A stretch of 64,000 nt of DNA from Juglans regia (GCF_001411555.2 NC_049902.1:13123423-13187422); one strand, 5' to 3'; shown: positions 11,380 through 22,808, counted from the first letter of the stretch. The notes: generated from the sequence alone by a model not told the origin. Numbers and translations: made by a program.

Positions 11380-12855
11380 TCTTCGAAGGACACGAACTGC
11401 TCGAATGTGCTGGACTCGTGAGGGGGAGGGGATGCTCCTGGAGCTGAAGAAAGCCGCCTGGAGGTCGCATAGCGGGTCAAGGAAGGACCCAGCAGAAGTG
11501 GCTGGGGGACTGTCGAAGACGAAGAAGGCCCGAGGGTTGAGCACGAACCGCTTGGAAACGAGGTGGTGCTCCCCATGTTGAAGGGACTAGAAAATCTAGG
11601 CACACGCATTTTTGCAATCCCAGTTCACGAGTGTCCTGGGCCCAGGGCACTTTGGCACGGCTCCCCAACTCCCCAGCACGACCCTTAGAAGAGGAGGAGC
11701 CTCTGGCCTCACTACCTAAATTCTCCTAGGGCGGATCATGACGCACCTTCGGTCATTTCCCCTGACTGCTGGAGGAGCTTGAGGTGCCCTTCCACCCCCG
11801 GGGAGAAGGAACTATACCCAAGAAGTTCCTGCCGACCGCATAGGAGCGATCGGGCATGGACAAGTATCGTTGGATGTTCTCATCGGAGTGGGCTAGGTCG
11901 ATCTGCGACTCCTCAGGATGAGCCCTCAACCAAGCCATCACTATTTCTAGGCGAACCTCCTTCCTCCGGTTCAGTGTGAGCCTTAGACTCTGTGAAGAAG
12001 GCAGAAACCCCCAAACTGCCTAGACCGGATATTCCTTATGGGCCACCTCCACCTCGGGGAATTCCCAGCCTGAGCCCACCACAAAGAAATACTTTCGGGA
12101 CCACTCCTTGATGCTTGAATGACGTTGTGCGAGCAAAGCGATCTTCCGATTGGGAGTCCGTGTGGTACAATGACAAGAATTCCTGAGCCATCAGGTCGGG
12201 GCACTCCTCGGTAGTTCCACTAAGGGCCCTCCAGATGATGACATAGCTGGACACCAAGAGCACACTTTGGGTTGAGCTGAGTCGGGGCTAGCCCGAGGTA
12301 GTTGAGAACCTCGAGCACAAGGCGACAGAACCGGAGGCGAAGACCGTTAGCAAACATCAATGGGAAGAGGGCCACCCGAGATGACATGTCATCGGGGCTC
12401 ACTGCATGCTCAATCCCTCGAGGAATCTCCAAAACGACAGAGGAGGGGATCTCGTATTTGGCCAGAACGCCCTTAGATCCGCGCCGATGACCGACAAAAC
12501 CCAATGTTTCCCCGCAAAGTAAGGAGTGACGATGCTGGAAGTGCTTTGGGAGCCATAACCACGAAGACTTGGAGAAGACGAAGGGAAGTGGCTCTGTAAG
12601 AAGGGAAGTGGATGACTTGGAAAAGATGAAAGGAAGTGGCTCTATGAGAAGGGAAGTGGAAGACTTGGAGAATAAGGTTGCGTCGTGGAGAAGATGACGA
12701 TGCTCTACAAGAAGGGAAGTAGAAGGCTGGGGAAGGGAGGAAGACACGATGGAAAGGGAATAGAGGAAGAATAAGCTCGAAAAACGCAGAAGGAAGAAAT
12801 GGAGGAAGAGGAAGGAATATAAGGCTTTATATAGGCGAGTAATGGAGGAAAGCAC
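11380..12855 (-). pseudogene. Antisense ORF resembling the 'putative gypsy type transposon' family (Transposase_28-like)
   Basis: The minus-strand reading starts with a 12855-12220 frame whose recognisable part begins near 12470: AKYEIPSSVVLEIPRGIEHA, MFANGLRLRFCRLVLEVLNY, LGLAPTQLNPKC. It continues after a frameshift with ECPDLMAQEFLSLYHT (12263-12036 frame), then with KYFFVVGSGWEFP in another frame (about 12095-12057), then to about 11750 and beyond. The pattern 'YxIP..V..RIP', 'GLRLPF...', 'LGLAPxQLxPN', 'FFVxxxGWEF' is what I recall of Pfam PF04195, a family of unknown function found in plant gypsy-type elements. At least three frameshifts make it a pseudogene. It faces the downstream LTR, so it would be transcribed against the element. 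The N-terminal stretch is low-complexity because of a 48-bp tandem duplication. Confidence 0.6.
12568..12663 (+). repeat. 48-bp tandem duplication
   Basis: gacttggagaagacgaaggg... (12568-12615) is followed by gacttggaaaagatgaaagg... (12616-12663), with a third partial start at 12664. On the minus strand it gives a repeated SKSSTSLLxEPLPFxF phrase in the antisense ORF. Confidence 0.75.
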
Positions 12856-13329
12856 GCGGGAATTGCCTCGGGAAACAAGTCGACATTGACAGCAATGACG
12901 CCAGCGAATGCCACGCGAATCCCAACAGCCAAGGCGACAGTAAGGATGGCAACTGTCGTGTCAAGCGAGTGGGGGGCACAAACCAATAAGGTCCCGAGAC
13001 ATGGAGACACTGGCGTCGGCACGTCCAATCAGCCACTGGGGACTCAAATCAAGGAGCGACATTCATTGAACGGCAACTGGCCTCGGGAACTCGAATCAAT
13101 AGGAGTCGAATGGAAGACCTCGAGAACTCAACTGACGGGCGGGTCATTGAAGACGAAAGACGAAAGAGTCACGAGAACCAAGGAGACACTCGTTGAATGG
13201 AAATGTGGCCTTGGGAACTCAAACCAACGGGAACTGGACAGGTGACCCTGAGAGGCTGACAGACGAGACCGCAATTAGGGAGGACATTGAATTCCCAACA
13301 CATTTCTATGATAGGAATTCGAGGGGTAC
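12856..13329. other. GC-rich non-coding spacer before the LTR
   Basis: No convincing coding sequence. A phrase built on 'ctcgggaactcgaatcaa..gagt' recurs in degenerate form at about 13081-13220, so the spacer contains diverged short direct repeats. It ends with ggaattcgaggggtac, a weak polypurine tract in front of the LTR at 13330. Confidence 0.5.
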
Positions 13330-14102
13330 TGTGAGGGGGGGTCCCTCTGAGAGAGGGGCCCAGGCCTAAAGAAACCAAACCACGGAAAGGTGGGAACATG
13401 AAGCAGGCCAGGGGCCCAGACCGGGATCTGATGCGTACCGAGCCCATGGCGACAGAGCATCCAAAAAGGCTTTGGCACCAAGCTTGGACAAGCCAAGAAG
13501 CCCACCACAAGGTAGTGACCGCCTCGGGACTCGGAGAACTCCCGAGCCCTGCCATAAGGCACACTACAAACTATCATTGCAGGACGCAACCGACTAGGCA
13601 TGTCCAATCGCGGGTACGCCAGGCACAAGACAAGTTGCATTCATTGCATGCTAGGGAACCCAGCACGCAATGACGTCCTGCCAGAGGTACCATAGGATGG
13701 CTCGCCCACGACCTGACACGATAGGAGGCTGGCAGCAGGTCTGACCCAGGCACGACCTAACACGCCACGATCTCCCTCAGCAGTTCGAGCCACGGCCTGA
13801 CACACTGTAGCGATAGGGGAGGTAGCAAGTCTAACCCAGGCACGACTTGACACCCGACAATCTCCCTCGACAATCGAGTCTGAACCAGGTATAAATAATA
13901 GCCATCCCTCCCGTGGAAAGGCTCTCTGAACCTTTTACTATTCTTCCAGTTTACTTAGTTCTCTTCATCACTCGAGTATTTTTCACTGACTTTGGCTTCG
14001 AAGTGACCCCAGTTGTCACCGGAGCCTCTTCTCCCTCTAAGCTACAGGTCTCGTGAGCTTGTTGTTGTGGAGCTGCTCAGACTGTGAAACAAGACATCAA
14101 CA
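13330..14102 (+). mobile_element. 3' LTR of the Tat-like element
   Basis: Starts TGTGAGGGGG and ends CATCAACA, so it has the TG...CA form. TATAAATA at 13890-13897 is placed as in an LTR promoter and indicates rightward transcription. A partial purine tract precedes it. It contains a ~92-bp tandem duplication. There is no matching 5' LTR in the window, so the ends are not confirmed by a partner copy. Confidence 0.55.
13700..13880 (+). repeat. ~92-bp tandem duplication inside the LTR
   Basis: 'cacgacctgacac..atagg..ggcagcaggtctgacccaggcacgacctaacac..gatctccctc' (13707-13780) is repeated in diverged form at 13792-13870. Each unit contains an 'acccaggcacgac' block and an 'atctccctc' block. Confidence 0.7.
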
Positions 14103-14374
14103 CTCCTAATAATGATTGAGAGTACTAAAAGATGATTATATCAGTGGGGGCAAGTCTCGGCCATACAGAGTAAAAGCTAAACGTCATACAACTCATGAAG
14201 GACTAAAATGGTTTAAGAATTAACGAAGATGTATTAACGACGGAGATGGAGGTAAAAAATGAAAAGGTGCATGATTAAAAACTTAGAAATATGCTTAGGC
14301 ACACTCTTATCAATATTAATTAATAATTATATAGCTATGATATCTTGTTTTATACGTACCAAGTATGTGCCAAT

Positions 14375-14566
14375 GTCTCGTTTGGATATAGAAATAGTTT
14401 CATCTCATCATTATAACTTTTCTAAATTTTTATATAAAATATAATAAATAATTCAAATTTTTCAAATTTTAAAACAATAATAATATTAAAAATAATATTC
14501 TAATAATATTTTATTCAACTTTAGACTTTTATCTAAATTCATCTCATCTCACTATCCAAACGAGAC
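14375..14566. mobile_element. MITE family A, copy with clean ends
   Basis: Starts GTCTCGTTTGGATA and ends with its perfect inverse, TATCCAAACGAGAC: a 14-bp terminal inverted repeat bounding 192 bp of AT-rich sequence with inner CATCTCATC blocks. This is the best-preserved copy of a family seen again at 15732, 16084, 17198, 37316, 41828, 60923, 61293 and 61712. Confidence 0.75.
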
Positions 14567-15107
14567 TTAAAACTGGCTATATATTTTATCAGCTTAGACT
14601 TATATTTTATGAGATTTTCTAGGTCTTTTTGTGTGTATTTTCTATAACTTTTAAAAGGCTTTTATATAGGTGTTTGTGTTTTTTCTTTTAATTATAGATA
14701 TTTTTATATGCTTGTTTTAATAGTTATTTTTAATTAAAATTTTTACAAGAAAAAAAATTGGATATATATCACAAAAAATGCAATATAATTTATGGAATTT
14801 TCTTCATTCCAAAAATCACAAAATATAATTAATTAACTAGCAATGTTAAGTCACAATCTCCATGTAAAACTACTCCTGCTTGACAAAATTTCTGAAGCAA
14901 GCAGCAAGAAACAAGAACCTAAAATCCAGCCACAAGAGACAATGGTAATGAGAGAGAGAGAGAGAGAGAGAAACTGTGATAAACAAACTGTGATGATGAC
15001 AAAACAAACTGTGTGTGAGGTATACCGTATACATCTCATTTATTTCGTTTTTTCATTAATAAACCATGAATAATACTACTCTTCCTTGCTCAACTTTACC
15101 GCTTTAC

Positions 15108-15480
15108 TTTTTTATTTTTATTTTTACTTAATAATTAAAAAAATATTTTTTAATAATATTATAATTTTTTTAATTTTTAAAAAATATTTAAAAATATTAA
15201 AATATATATATATATATGAAAAGATAAAAAATAAAATAAAATAAAATCTTATAACTAACAATAACTCCCAACAGTAGGTGGGAACGGTGACTGTAGCAAC
15301 ACTCCTAAACTATAGAGTTATACTAGAGCAACCGAAAAAATATCTCTAATTAGGTTACCGTACAGTGTATTTTTTTATTTTTATGTATTTTTTAATTATT
15401 ATAAATATTTAAAAAAAATAAAAAAATTTATAATATTATTAAAAAATATTTTTTCAATCACGATATAAAAAAAAAAAAAA
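15108..15480. repeat. AT-rich MITE-like family B, two neighbouring copies
   Basis: The core 'aattaaaaaaatattttttaataatattataatttttt' (about 15133-15170) recurs in the opposite sense at 15393-15455. The same core occurs at about 18268-18380 and 63705-63815. Copies are AT-rich and fold back on themselves. Borders are uncertain. Confidence 0.5.
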
Positions 15481-15731
15481 AAAATCGAATCACTTCTTGA
15501 GCCCCGAATTCGGGACCAATTCGGGACCATTTCTCTAAACCATATATATTGAGGTATCTTGCGATTTTGGCGAGTGAGGTTACGTTCTGCAGCTTAAATA
15601 AATAAACAAATGAATAGTCCTTGTCGGTGGTTTAATTGGCATTGTCACATTAATGGGTGCGCTGGGAGATAACAGTTCGGTAATTAATGAACAAATAAGA
15701 CAGGGTTTTGGCACTGCGTACGACTCAAGTG

Positions 15732-15901
15732 ACGTTTGGATTCGCAGGACATCTCAGATCATTTTAACTCATCTTATTATTATTTATTATTATTCAGTAA
15801 CTTTAACTCACAAATTTCATTACTATTCATTACTCATCTTATTACTATTTATAATCCATCTCAAATTATTTCAAATCATCTTCAAACCTAAACATCTCGT
15901 C
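15732..15901. mobile_element. MITE family A, degenerate copy
   Basis: Begins gtttggattcgcaggacatc and ends caaacctaaacatctcgtc, with inner ctcatcttatt blocks. The terminal inverted repeats are decayed, and the centre is rich in ttattattta repeats. Confidence 0.5.
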
Positions 15902-16083
15902 AATGATAAAGACTTTCTCATAATCTGATGCACACTATTCTTTTGTAATTTCATTAATGTAGGAATTTTTTATATCATGTATTTCTTTCGTTTAAACATT
16001 TTTTTTTCCATCTATCTATCTATCTATCTATACCACAATCCGAATTCAGGGAGAGATCACTCCACTACCTTGAATGAGTAAGG

Positions 16084-16307
16084 GATGATTTGGATTCAAA
16101 AATAAGATGGGATATTTTAAGATGGAAAATGAAAACTTAAAAAATATTGTTAAAATATTATTTTTTAATATTATTATTAATTTTGAGATTTGAAAATTTT
16201 GAATTGAAATTTAAAAAATTTAAATTGTTTATTATATTTTATATATAAATTTGAGAAAATTTTAATAATGAGATGAGATGAAATATTTTTTAAATTCAAA
16301 CGAGATT
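16084..16307. mobile_element. MITE family A copy
   Basis: Begins tgatttggattcaaaaataa and ends agatgagatgaaat..aaattcaaacgaga. The inner gagatgagatga block lies at the right end, so this copy is in inverse orientation to 14375. The centre is the same AT-rich 'aatattattattaattttgag' type. Confidence 0.65.
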
Positions 16308-16507
16308 ATCTGTACTACATCCAAACAGATAGTGGATTCAGTCAATGGATATCATTTTTTTTAAATAATAAATAAATAAATATATTTAAGAGTGATTTGT
16401 ATTCAAATATGAGTTGTCTCAATAATTTTTAAGTATTCTTGTACGAATGAAAATACTCTACATGTCAAACACAATGAAACCATCTTCGTACCAAAGTCTC
16501 TCCAAAA

Positions 16508-16855
16508 ATCACTATAATATTTATCATTATTATATATAAATAAAAAATAAAATCATTATAATATTTATCACTATGAAATATAAATAAAAAATAAAATCAT
16601 TATAATATTTATCACTATTAAATATAAATAAAAAAAATAAAATCACTATAATATTTATCACTACTATATATAAGTAAAAAATAAAATCACTATAATATTT
16701 ATCACTATTAAATATAAATAAAAAATAAAATCACTATAATATTTATCACTATTAAATATAAATAAAAAATAAAATCATTATAATATTTATCACTATTATA
16801 TATAAATATAAAATAAAATCTCTATAATATTTATCACTATTATATATAAATAAAA
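16508..16855 (+). repeat. Minisatellite, 44-bp unit, eight copies
   Basis: The unit atcactataatatttatcac followed by tattaaatataaataaaaaataaa repeats eight times, with few substitutions and one small insertion in unit 3. The last unit is cut short at aaaatgatc. Confidence 0.9.
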
Positions 16856-17197
16856 TGATCATTACAAAAAATCAATTATTGATAGGATCCATACTTTTTT
16901 CAATTATTTATCTAAAAGTTAATAACTCAACATATTTCATACATATAAACAATTCAAAATACTTTCAATCAGTTCTACAAACTCACTTTAATCTCTATTT
17001 ATAATTATTCACAAATATTCTCAACACTTCTCAGATATTCTCCCTACCAAAAACCCACTTAATGAATTGATTAATTAGTTCACAAAGTAGACTTTTCTAC
17101 ATCATCTGTTTGGCATTAGATGATAATTGTAAATAAAAGTAGACTTATGACTTTTCTACGTAAGTATACTTTGATAAATGAATTATGAGAAGAAATA

Positions 17198-17367
17198 TAA
17201 AATTTTCATTTTATTTTATCTCATTATTATAATTTTTTTAAATTTGTATATAAAATATAATAAATAATTTAATTTTTTCAAGTTCAAAAATAATAATAAT
17301 ATTAAAAAAATAATATTTTAAACTTTTATCCAAAATTAAAAATTCTCATCTTACTACTCAAACCTAT
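17198..17367. mobile_element. MITE family A, degenerate copy
   Basis: The inner sequence 'ttattttatctcattattataatttttttaaattt..tataaaatataataaataatttaattttt' matches the family consensus seen at 37316. The outer inverted repeats are mostly lost. Confidence 0.5.
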
Positions 17368-18267
17368 AATAAATAAGAGTAAATATGTATATGTTCATCA
17401 TCTTTTTCTCATTATTATAAAATGTGGTATTAGATAATAGGTAAATAAGTAAAATATAATAAATAGTCACTAATAATTTAATATCATATCATAAAATGAT
17501 GAAATAATGATTAAAATTAAGATAATAAATATCATTGCTCTTTTTTTTATATATATTAGTGGATTGGATTGATAGGGATGGACAAGACTTTGGAGATACA
17601 TTTATTTATTTTAACGTGCACTATTATTTATAGACTTGTGGGGTCCATTATTTTATTTGATCATGTAACAATTCGCCTAATTAACCATTAAGATTAATCT
17701 TTAAGTACTCTTAAATTATGCTTATAATTTTAGGATTTAAATATATTATTTATTTATTTTATTATTACAATTATTATTATTTTATTTTATTTACTTATTT
17801 TATTTATCTACTTCAATATTAATTATTTACACTATGACATTTAGTGTCATTAATGATTAAGTATGAAGGATTAGAAAAGCATACCCATTAAAAATTCTAT
17901 TAAGGCCTTTAGAACTTTAGGACATTTATGGATCAAGCTTTAAACCAAGCCTCATAAGAGTACAAGATTGGGTAGGATAGCCTTGGAGGAAGGCATAAAG
18001 CCTTTGGGCCAAGCTTGATATAAGTTTGACCCATGGCCTAATTAGGTCAAGATAAACCCAATTATTTTATTTCATAGTTGTAAATAAGTTGTAATAGAGA
18101 AGTAATTCTAACATTTTCTTTAATTTATAAATTTTAATTTATACTGTTATATTATTTTTTCTACATCTTAATGTCTTAAAGTACCCATGCAGTTTAATCT
18201 TTGTGTGGGTCTACACACACCAGGCCCCACCGCTGGGGCTCCTGCGAGTACATTTGAAGATTCTTTT

Positions 18268-18380
18268 TTTCACATGATTTTTTAATATTTTTAAATATTT
18301 TTAAAAAATATTTATAATATTAATAAAAATAAATTTCTTAATTATTAAATAAAAAAATACTAAAAATAAAAAAATTAGAA
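18268..18380. repeat. AT-rich MITE-like family B copy
   Basis: Contains ttttttaatatttttaaata, ttttaaaaaatatttataat and cttaattattaaataaaaaa, the same blocks as 15108-15480 in inverse orientation. Confidence 0.45.
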
Positions 18381-18709
18381 CTGGAGCCTCCAACGGAATG
18401 TCTAGCTTTTTCCTTAATCTTTTGGTTATTCTTTTACTCATTGAATCACATTCTCTAGAGTAAATTATGATAGTAACTCATTACTAAAATAATCAATTAT
18501 CTTCATATTTAAAATAATCAATGCCCATTAAATCTATCTCAAGGAGATATTTTGTATATAAAAAAAAAAAATTAGGGTGTTGCTACTATTCACAAAATTA
18601 CCATCTCATTTTACTTCTCAAACGAGTGCTGAGTATATCCAAGCAAGCTAGCTATATGTCACATCCGAGCTCCCCACATTATCTCTATATTAAGAATCAA
18701 ATGCTATTA

Positions 18710-19311
18710 TAATATTCATCAAATGTAATCAAGAATACAAGAGGGAATATTGCCTACATCAACAGAAGATGTAGAAGACAAGAGAGCATTCTTGGCAAGC
18801 ATATGAGCTGCCTTATTACCGTCTCTTCAAATGTGTAAGACTGACCATGAGTCATAAACATTTAACTGAGCCTTAATATCATCAATAATCATACCAGCTG
18901 CAAACCAATTTCTACTTTGCCGTTAATAGCTTGAGTAACTAGGAGTGAATCCCCTTCTAGTATTATCCTATTTAGTCCCTAGGTGAGAACCAAAACAAGC
19001 AGCTTCCATAGCCCCAACAGATTCAGCTAGAAAAGGATCTGATAGAGGGACCTGAATTGTCTTGATGTTGCCAACACCAAACCATTCCAATCTCTTATAA
19101 TCAGACCAATACCAATTTTGCATCTAGACTTTTCAATTGCTGCATCCTAATTGATTTTGAAAACTTGAGGAGGTGGGGGAAGCCAAGGTGATATTGTCTA
19201 AGGTGAAGCCAAGGTGATATTGTCTAAGGTTGCTGTCGAGGCTTAATAAATTCCTGTGAGTGCATATCCAACAAGTCCTTTAAAATGAAGAAGTTCATTT
19301 AAAAAAAAAAA
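18710..19311 (+). mobile_element. LINE 3'-end insertion with inverted 5' part and 14-bp TSD
   Basis: The insert is bounded by ATCAAATGCTATTA at 18696-18709 and again at 19312-19325. A poly-A tail at 19301-19312 marks the 3' end on the plus strand, with aataaa about 50 bp before it (19248-19253). The body (18719-19180) reads as an L1 RNase H domain on the minus strand: KIGIGLIIRDWNGLVLA, then RRDGNKAAHMLAKNALLSS. The tail and most of the body therefore point in opposite directions, as expected from twin priming. A 26-bp tandem duplication (gaagccaaggtgatattgtc unit) lies at about 19179-19230, near the likely inversion joint. Confidence 0.75.
18719..19180 (-). pseudogene. L1 ORF2 RNase H domain (RVT_3-like) remnant
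   Basis: Reading from 19180 down gives WLPPPPQVFKIN, then KIGIGLIIRDWNGLVLA, and near the end DGNKAAHMLAKNALLSSTSS and VDVGNIPSCILDY, then a stop. This is the RNase H-like domain at the C-terminus of plant L1 ORF2, which degrades the RNA strand during target-primed reverse transcription. The catalytic aspartate region is partly damaged, and stops and shifts interrupt the centre (about 18880-19060). Confidence 0.7.
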
Positions 19312-20532
19312 ATCAAATGCTATTAGTACAGATAGTAGATAAATTATTTGGGCTATAGTATTTTCTAGAGTAATAAAATCATTGTGATCTAATCCAATAT
19401 ACTGTTAAGTATATCAATATGTCAATTAAAAGTAACCACTTCCATAATTAAGATAAATCATCATAATTAGTTTTAGAGATAGAGACTCCTCCCTCCTCCG
19501 TCATTCATCCCTCCTCCATCTCTTCTCTAGTCTTCTTTCTTTTTATTTTTATGGTTATTTTTTCAAGGTTAAGTATGGCGGAAAGCCGATTTGCTGCTCT
19601 CCGGCATCCGATGACCACCACGCGCCCTACCGCAAGTTTTCCAAGGCGCCGATCCTTCAGACAGGAGAATAATATCGCCGAACAACGCTGCGCATGAGCC
19701 ACACGCATGGTTCAAAGTGGGCGCGTGAAATCCACGCTCCACCTCTAGGGGTGCTCTTCTGCCACCACGCACAATTTTTCTGGGTCTAGGACCACAAGTT
19801 ACTTCAGACCTGACTGACTGCTAAGGGTGCTACCTGCCCCCTATGGGGCAGGGTAGCCCCCACCCCGCCCCTGCATGGGCGGGGTGGCGTGTTTCGTCCC
19901 CGTCCCCCACCCTCGGAGTAAGGGGCAGGGGACCCCGTCCCGGATAACGGAGTGCGGGTGGGGGGGGGGGGTCATCTGTCCGCCCTCTACTGAGCCAAAG
20001 GCCTAGAAGTGATTTCTAAGCCAAAAATGGCCAAGAAACTGCTGAAATTGGCCTAAAAGCCTTTTCTGGACCATTTTAGGCCCAAAAAATAGATTTTTTT
20101 TAAAAAAAAAAAAGAGGTAAAAAAAGAAAAAAAAAGTTATATGAATAAAAATAATATATAAATGATACAAATTTATATAATTAAGACTCTAATGAAGTAC
20201 TACTATAGACTACAAGTTTACTACCTAATAAACTAATAAATAATAATAATAACTAAGCTATTACAAAAATAAAATGGAAAGTCTAAACAATTACAAAATT
20301 ACAAAGAAAAAAGTGTCCAAGGGACATTGTATCAACATTACAAAGTTACAAATCAAATACATAATACATACAACTGATTCAAATTTCAATATTCTAATAA
20401 ATTAAGAATCTAAAAATAGAGGCGACCTGTTTGGGTCTTTGACTGTGACATTTGGGGTGGCCGGATGGGTAGTCTTTTGAGACTTGAGCACATATTCATA
20501 TTGCAGTAGAGGTAGACATCGTCTGAGTCGTC

Positions 20533-22741
20533 TCATGTGTTGCTACAATAATCAATACTAAAATTAATACTAATGAAATCGAAATGAATATAAATAAATA
20601 AAAATAATAAAATAAAAACAACAATTACCAGATGGTCCGATCCAGACTGATCACCATCCTCCTCATCGTTCTCTTTAAAATCTAAAAGATCCGGAACATA
20701 AATATCATTTCCCGTCGTCCAACTCTGTGTGCATATCAATGCCTCCACAGTTATAGGAGACAATGAACTACGAAAATTATCCAATATGCATCATCTGGTA
20801 CTAAAGGCAGACTCCGAGACAACGATGCTAATAGGGATGGCAAACATAAAACGGGCAATCTCAGAAAGGATGAGATATTTTTCTGATGCTGCCTTCCACC
20901 ATCCTAATATGTCGAACTTACCATCATCTTGAATAAGATCCCCTGACAAATAATGTCTAACTCTTAAACCACATCCGTAGATTGACGAACTAGTGTAAGA
21001 TTATGTGAAAGGGTCTTAGTCCATGTCAATCTACACTTCTTTGTTGCCTCGGTGTCTAGAGAAGGTGCTGAGTAGGTGTAGGTGTAGGTGTAGTAGATGC
21101 AGTACCACCCCTAATTGCATTAAACTCATCATATAATTTATAAAGGGTATTTCGGGCCATCTCACTAATAAGATTAGTCCATGCCTGATCGTGCGCAAGT
21201 TCCAAACCATATAACATGGCTGAAATTTTCAAACGGGAGTAAAAAATAACAACCACTCATATCAAAATATTTAGTTTAGTCAAATCTCTCCAATACTTGT
21301 CATATTTGACCCTCATGGTCAATGTCATCTCCATCATCCTTATATTAGAACCCCTACACATGTCGTCTAATTTTTCTTTCACCCTACATATTTGTTGACA
21401 AAATTCATCGGATGTAGGGTGCAAAGAAGCCGATAACTTCAATGTTACATCGTAAAAAAGTCTGAGAAAATCAACAAAAGTAGAAACTACCTCCCAATCA
21501 TCATCATCAGGCTTTCATAAACCCTCGTGCTCATCAAATTATTTGACATATTGAATGTCTTCATCACCCAATAATTAAAAGGTTGCCTTATATTCTTGGG
21601 TCGCCTCCAAAATCAAGATGGTTGAGTTCCATCTGGTAGGAATATCAGTACAAAGACCCTTCTTTAATATTATGTCCACAGTCTTCGCAACAATCTTGAA
21701 TTTCTCTAATCTAGAAGGAGAAGACCTCACAAATTTCACAGCCAGTCTAACTCGTGCAACCGAGTTATCAACATTTTTCAAACCCTAGTCACAATTAGAT
21801 TCAAGATATGTGCAGAATATTTAACATGCAAATATTCGCCAACCAAAAATATCTTATTTGTCTCTCTAAGATAAGTTTTCAGATATCTCAAGGCGACATC
21901 ATTAGACGAGGTATTGTCAACCGAAACTGTTGAAACTCGTGCCAACCTCCACTCCTTTATTGAGGCCTCCAAGACCTTCCCAATCGTCTCACCCTTGTGA
22001 TCAGTTATTTAGCAAAACTTAATAATTTTTTTATGAAGAATCCAGTCAGAATCAATGAAATGAACAGTAAAAAATATATAATTGAAATTTTGGACCCAAG
22101 TATCGGTAGTGAGGCAAACTACCAAACCCGCCAATTGGCCCCTCAAAACATCTTTATCTTTCCAGTACATTTTTTTAATATCCTTTGCCACAGTGTGGCG
22201 AGAACGAAGCGTAAATCTAGGTTCCAATTCTTGGACAAATTCTTGGAACCCTCTCCCATCCACAAACTGAAAATGTAGCTCGTCTATGACAACCATACGA
22301 GCTAACTTCCTTCTACACTCATCAACATTATACTTCGTATACCCCTTCAACGTTAAACCCCACTACTCTCATTTTTTTTAGTTCAATTTCTAGTCTAGAT
22401 TGACTCTTCTCCATTAAGGATCTTAATATTGGACTATTTTTGCATTGTTCCTCTAGATTGATCTTTAACTGGGATGTACCGTGTTTCTTATAGTGACATC
22501 CATATATTTTCTCACAATAATTACATTTAGTTTAGGGGTTATTGGGGTTACCACCCTCTAGTTTGGTAAAATGAGACAAAACTATAGAAATAGGTTTCTT
22601 ACTTTGTGTGGGCTTGGGGGCGGGGCAAGGTATACTCCCACTCCCAAGAGTTGGAGTATGGTTAGGTTCTAGGGCATGGGTACTGGTAGGGGTAGGAGAA
22701 CTATCAGTGAAATTCCTTTGAGAAGACATTTTTGATTTCAT
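20533..22741 (-). pseudogene. hAT transposase (BED zinc finger, RNase H-like core, dimerisation domain)
   Basis: Translation starts at 22741 (MKSKMSSQRN), with a Ser/Thr/Pro-rich N-terminus. A BED-type finger follows (about 22590-22450): SHFTKLEGG, KCNYCEKIYGCHYKKH. The catalytic core is spread over 22350-21056: FQFVDGRGFQEFVQELEPRF, TDTWVQNFNYIFFTVHFID, ISTVSVDN-type VSVDNTSSND, IPTRWNSTILILEA. The C-terminal hAT dimerisation domain is at about 20920-20720: FDMLGWWKAASEKYLILSEI, then SESAFSTR and LSPITVEALICTQSW. The order matches RICESLEEPER-like hAT transposases, which cut and paste their own DNA. Stops at the end of almost every piece and several frameshifts inactivate it. The conserved W after SAFST is followed by a changed residue. 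Confidence 0.88.
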
Positions 22742-22808
22742 AACACAATAAAAAAATTATAAAATCAATCAACACACGACATAAGAAATTCAATCGACAC
22801 ACGACACT

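Larger units (their letters stand above)
11361..14102 (+). mobile_element. 3' part of a Tat-like Ty3/gypsy element: antisense ORF plus 3' LTR
   Basis: At about 11361 the composition switches from AT-rich Athila coding sequence to GC-rich sequence (TCTCCTCCCCCAGAGTGTC). The segment holds a broken minus-strand ORF (11380-12855), a GC-rich spacer and an LTR at 13330-14102 that appears to point to the right. I recall that extra antisense ORFs between pol and the 3' LTR are known in Tat-lineage Ty3/gypsy elements, and this layout fits. The 5' LTR, gag and pol of this element are absent. Both the junction with element 1 and the lineage are inference. Confidence 0.55.
14103..18695. other. AT-rich intergenic stretch with MITEs, no gene seen
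   Basis: No open frame here looks like protein. The stretch holds several MITE copies and a minisatellite (listed separately), a (GA)n run at about 14952-14970, (TATC)n at about 16009-16031 and a long A run at about 15466-15484. The bases between them look like ordinary degraded plant intergenic DNA. A tRNA or small RNA gene cannot be excluded by eye. Confidence 0.6.

Noticed and set aside
11253..11609. Overlapping open frames on both strands at the Athila/Tat-like junction, rich in S, P, R and G
   Set aside because: They span the GC-rich joint and have no domain; long frames are expected from the base composition.
12886..13245. Plus-strand 119-codon frame, and minus-strand frames at 12705-13640
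   Set aside because: GC-rich LTR-proximal DNA gives open frames in every phase. The protein text is repetitive, and no frame is favoured.
16508..16855. Considered as a CRISPR-like array because of regular repeats
   Set aside because: Units are contiguous with no unique spacers, and the DNA is plant nuclear; it is a minisatellite.
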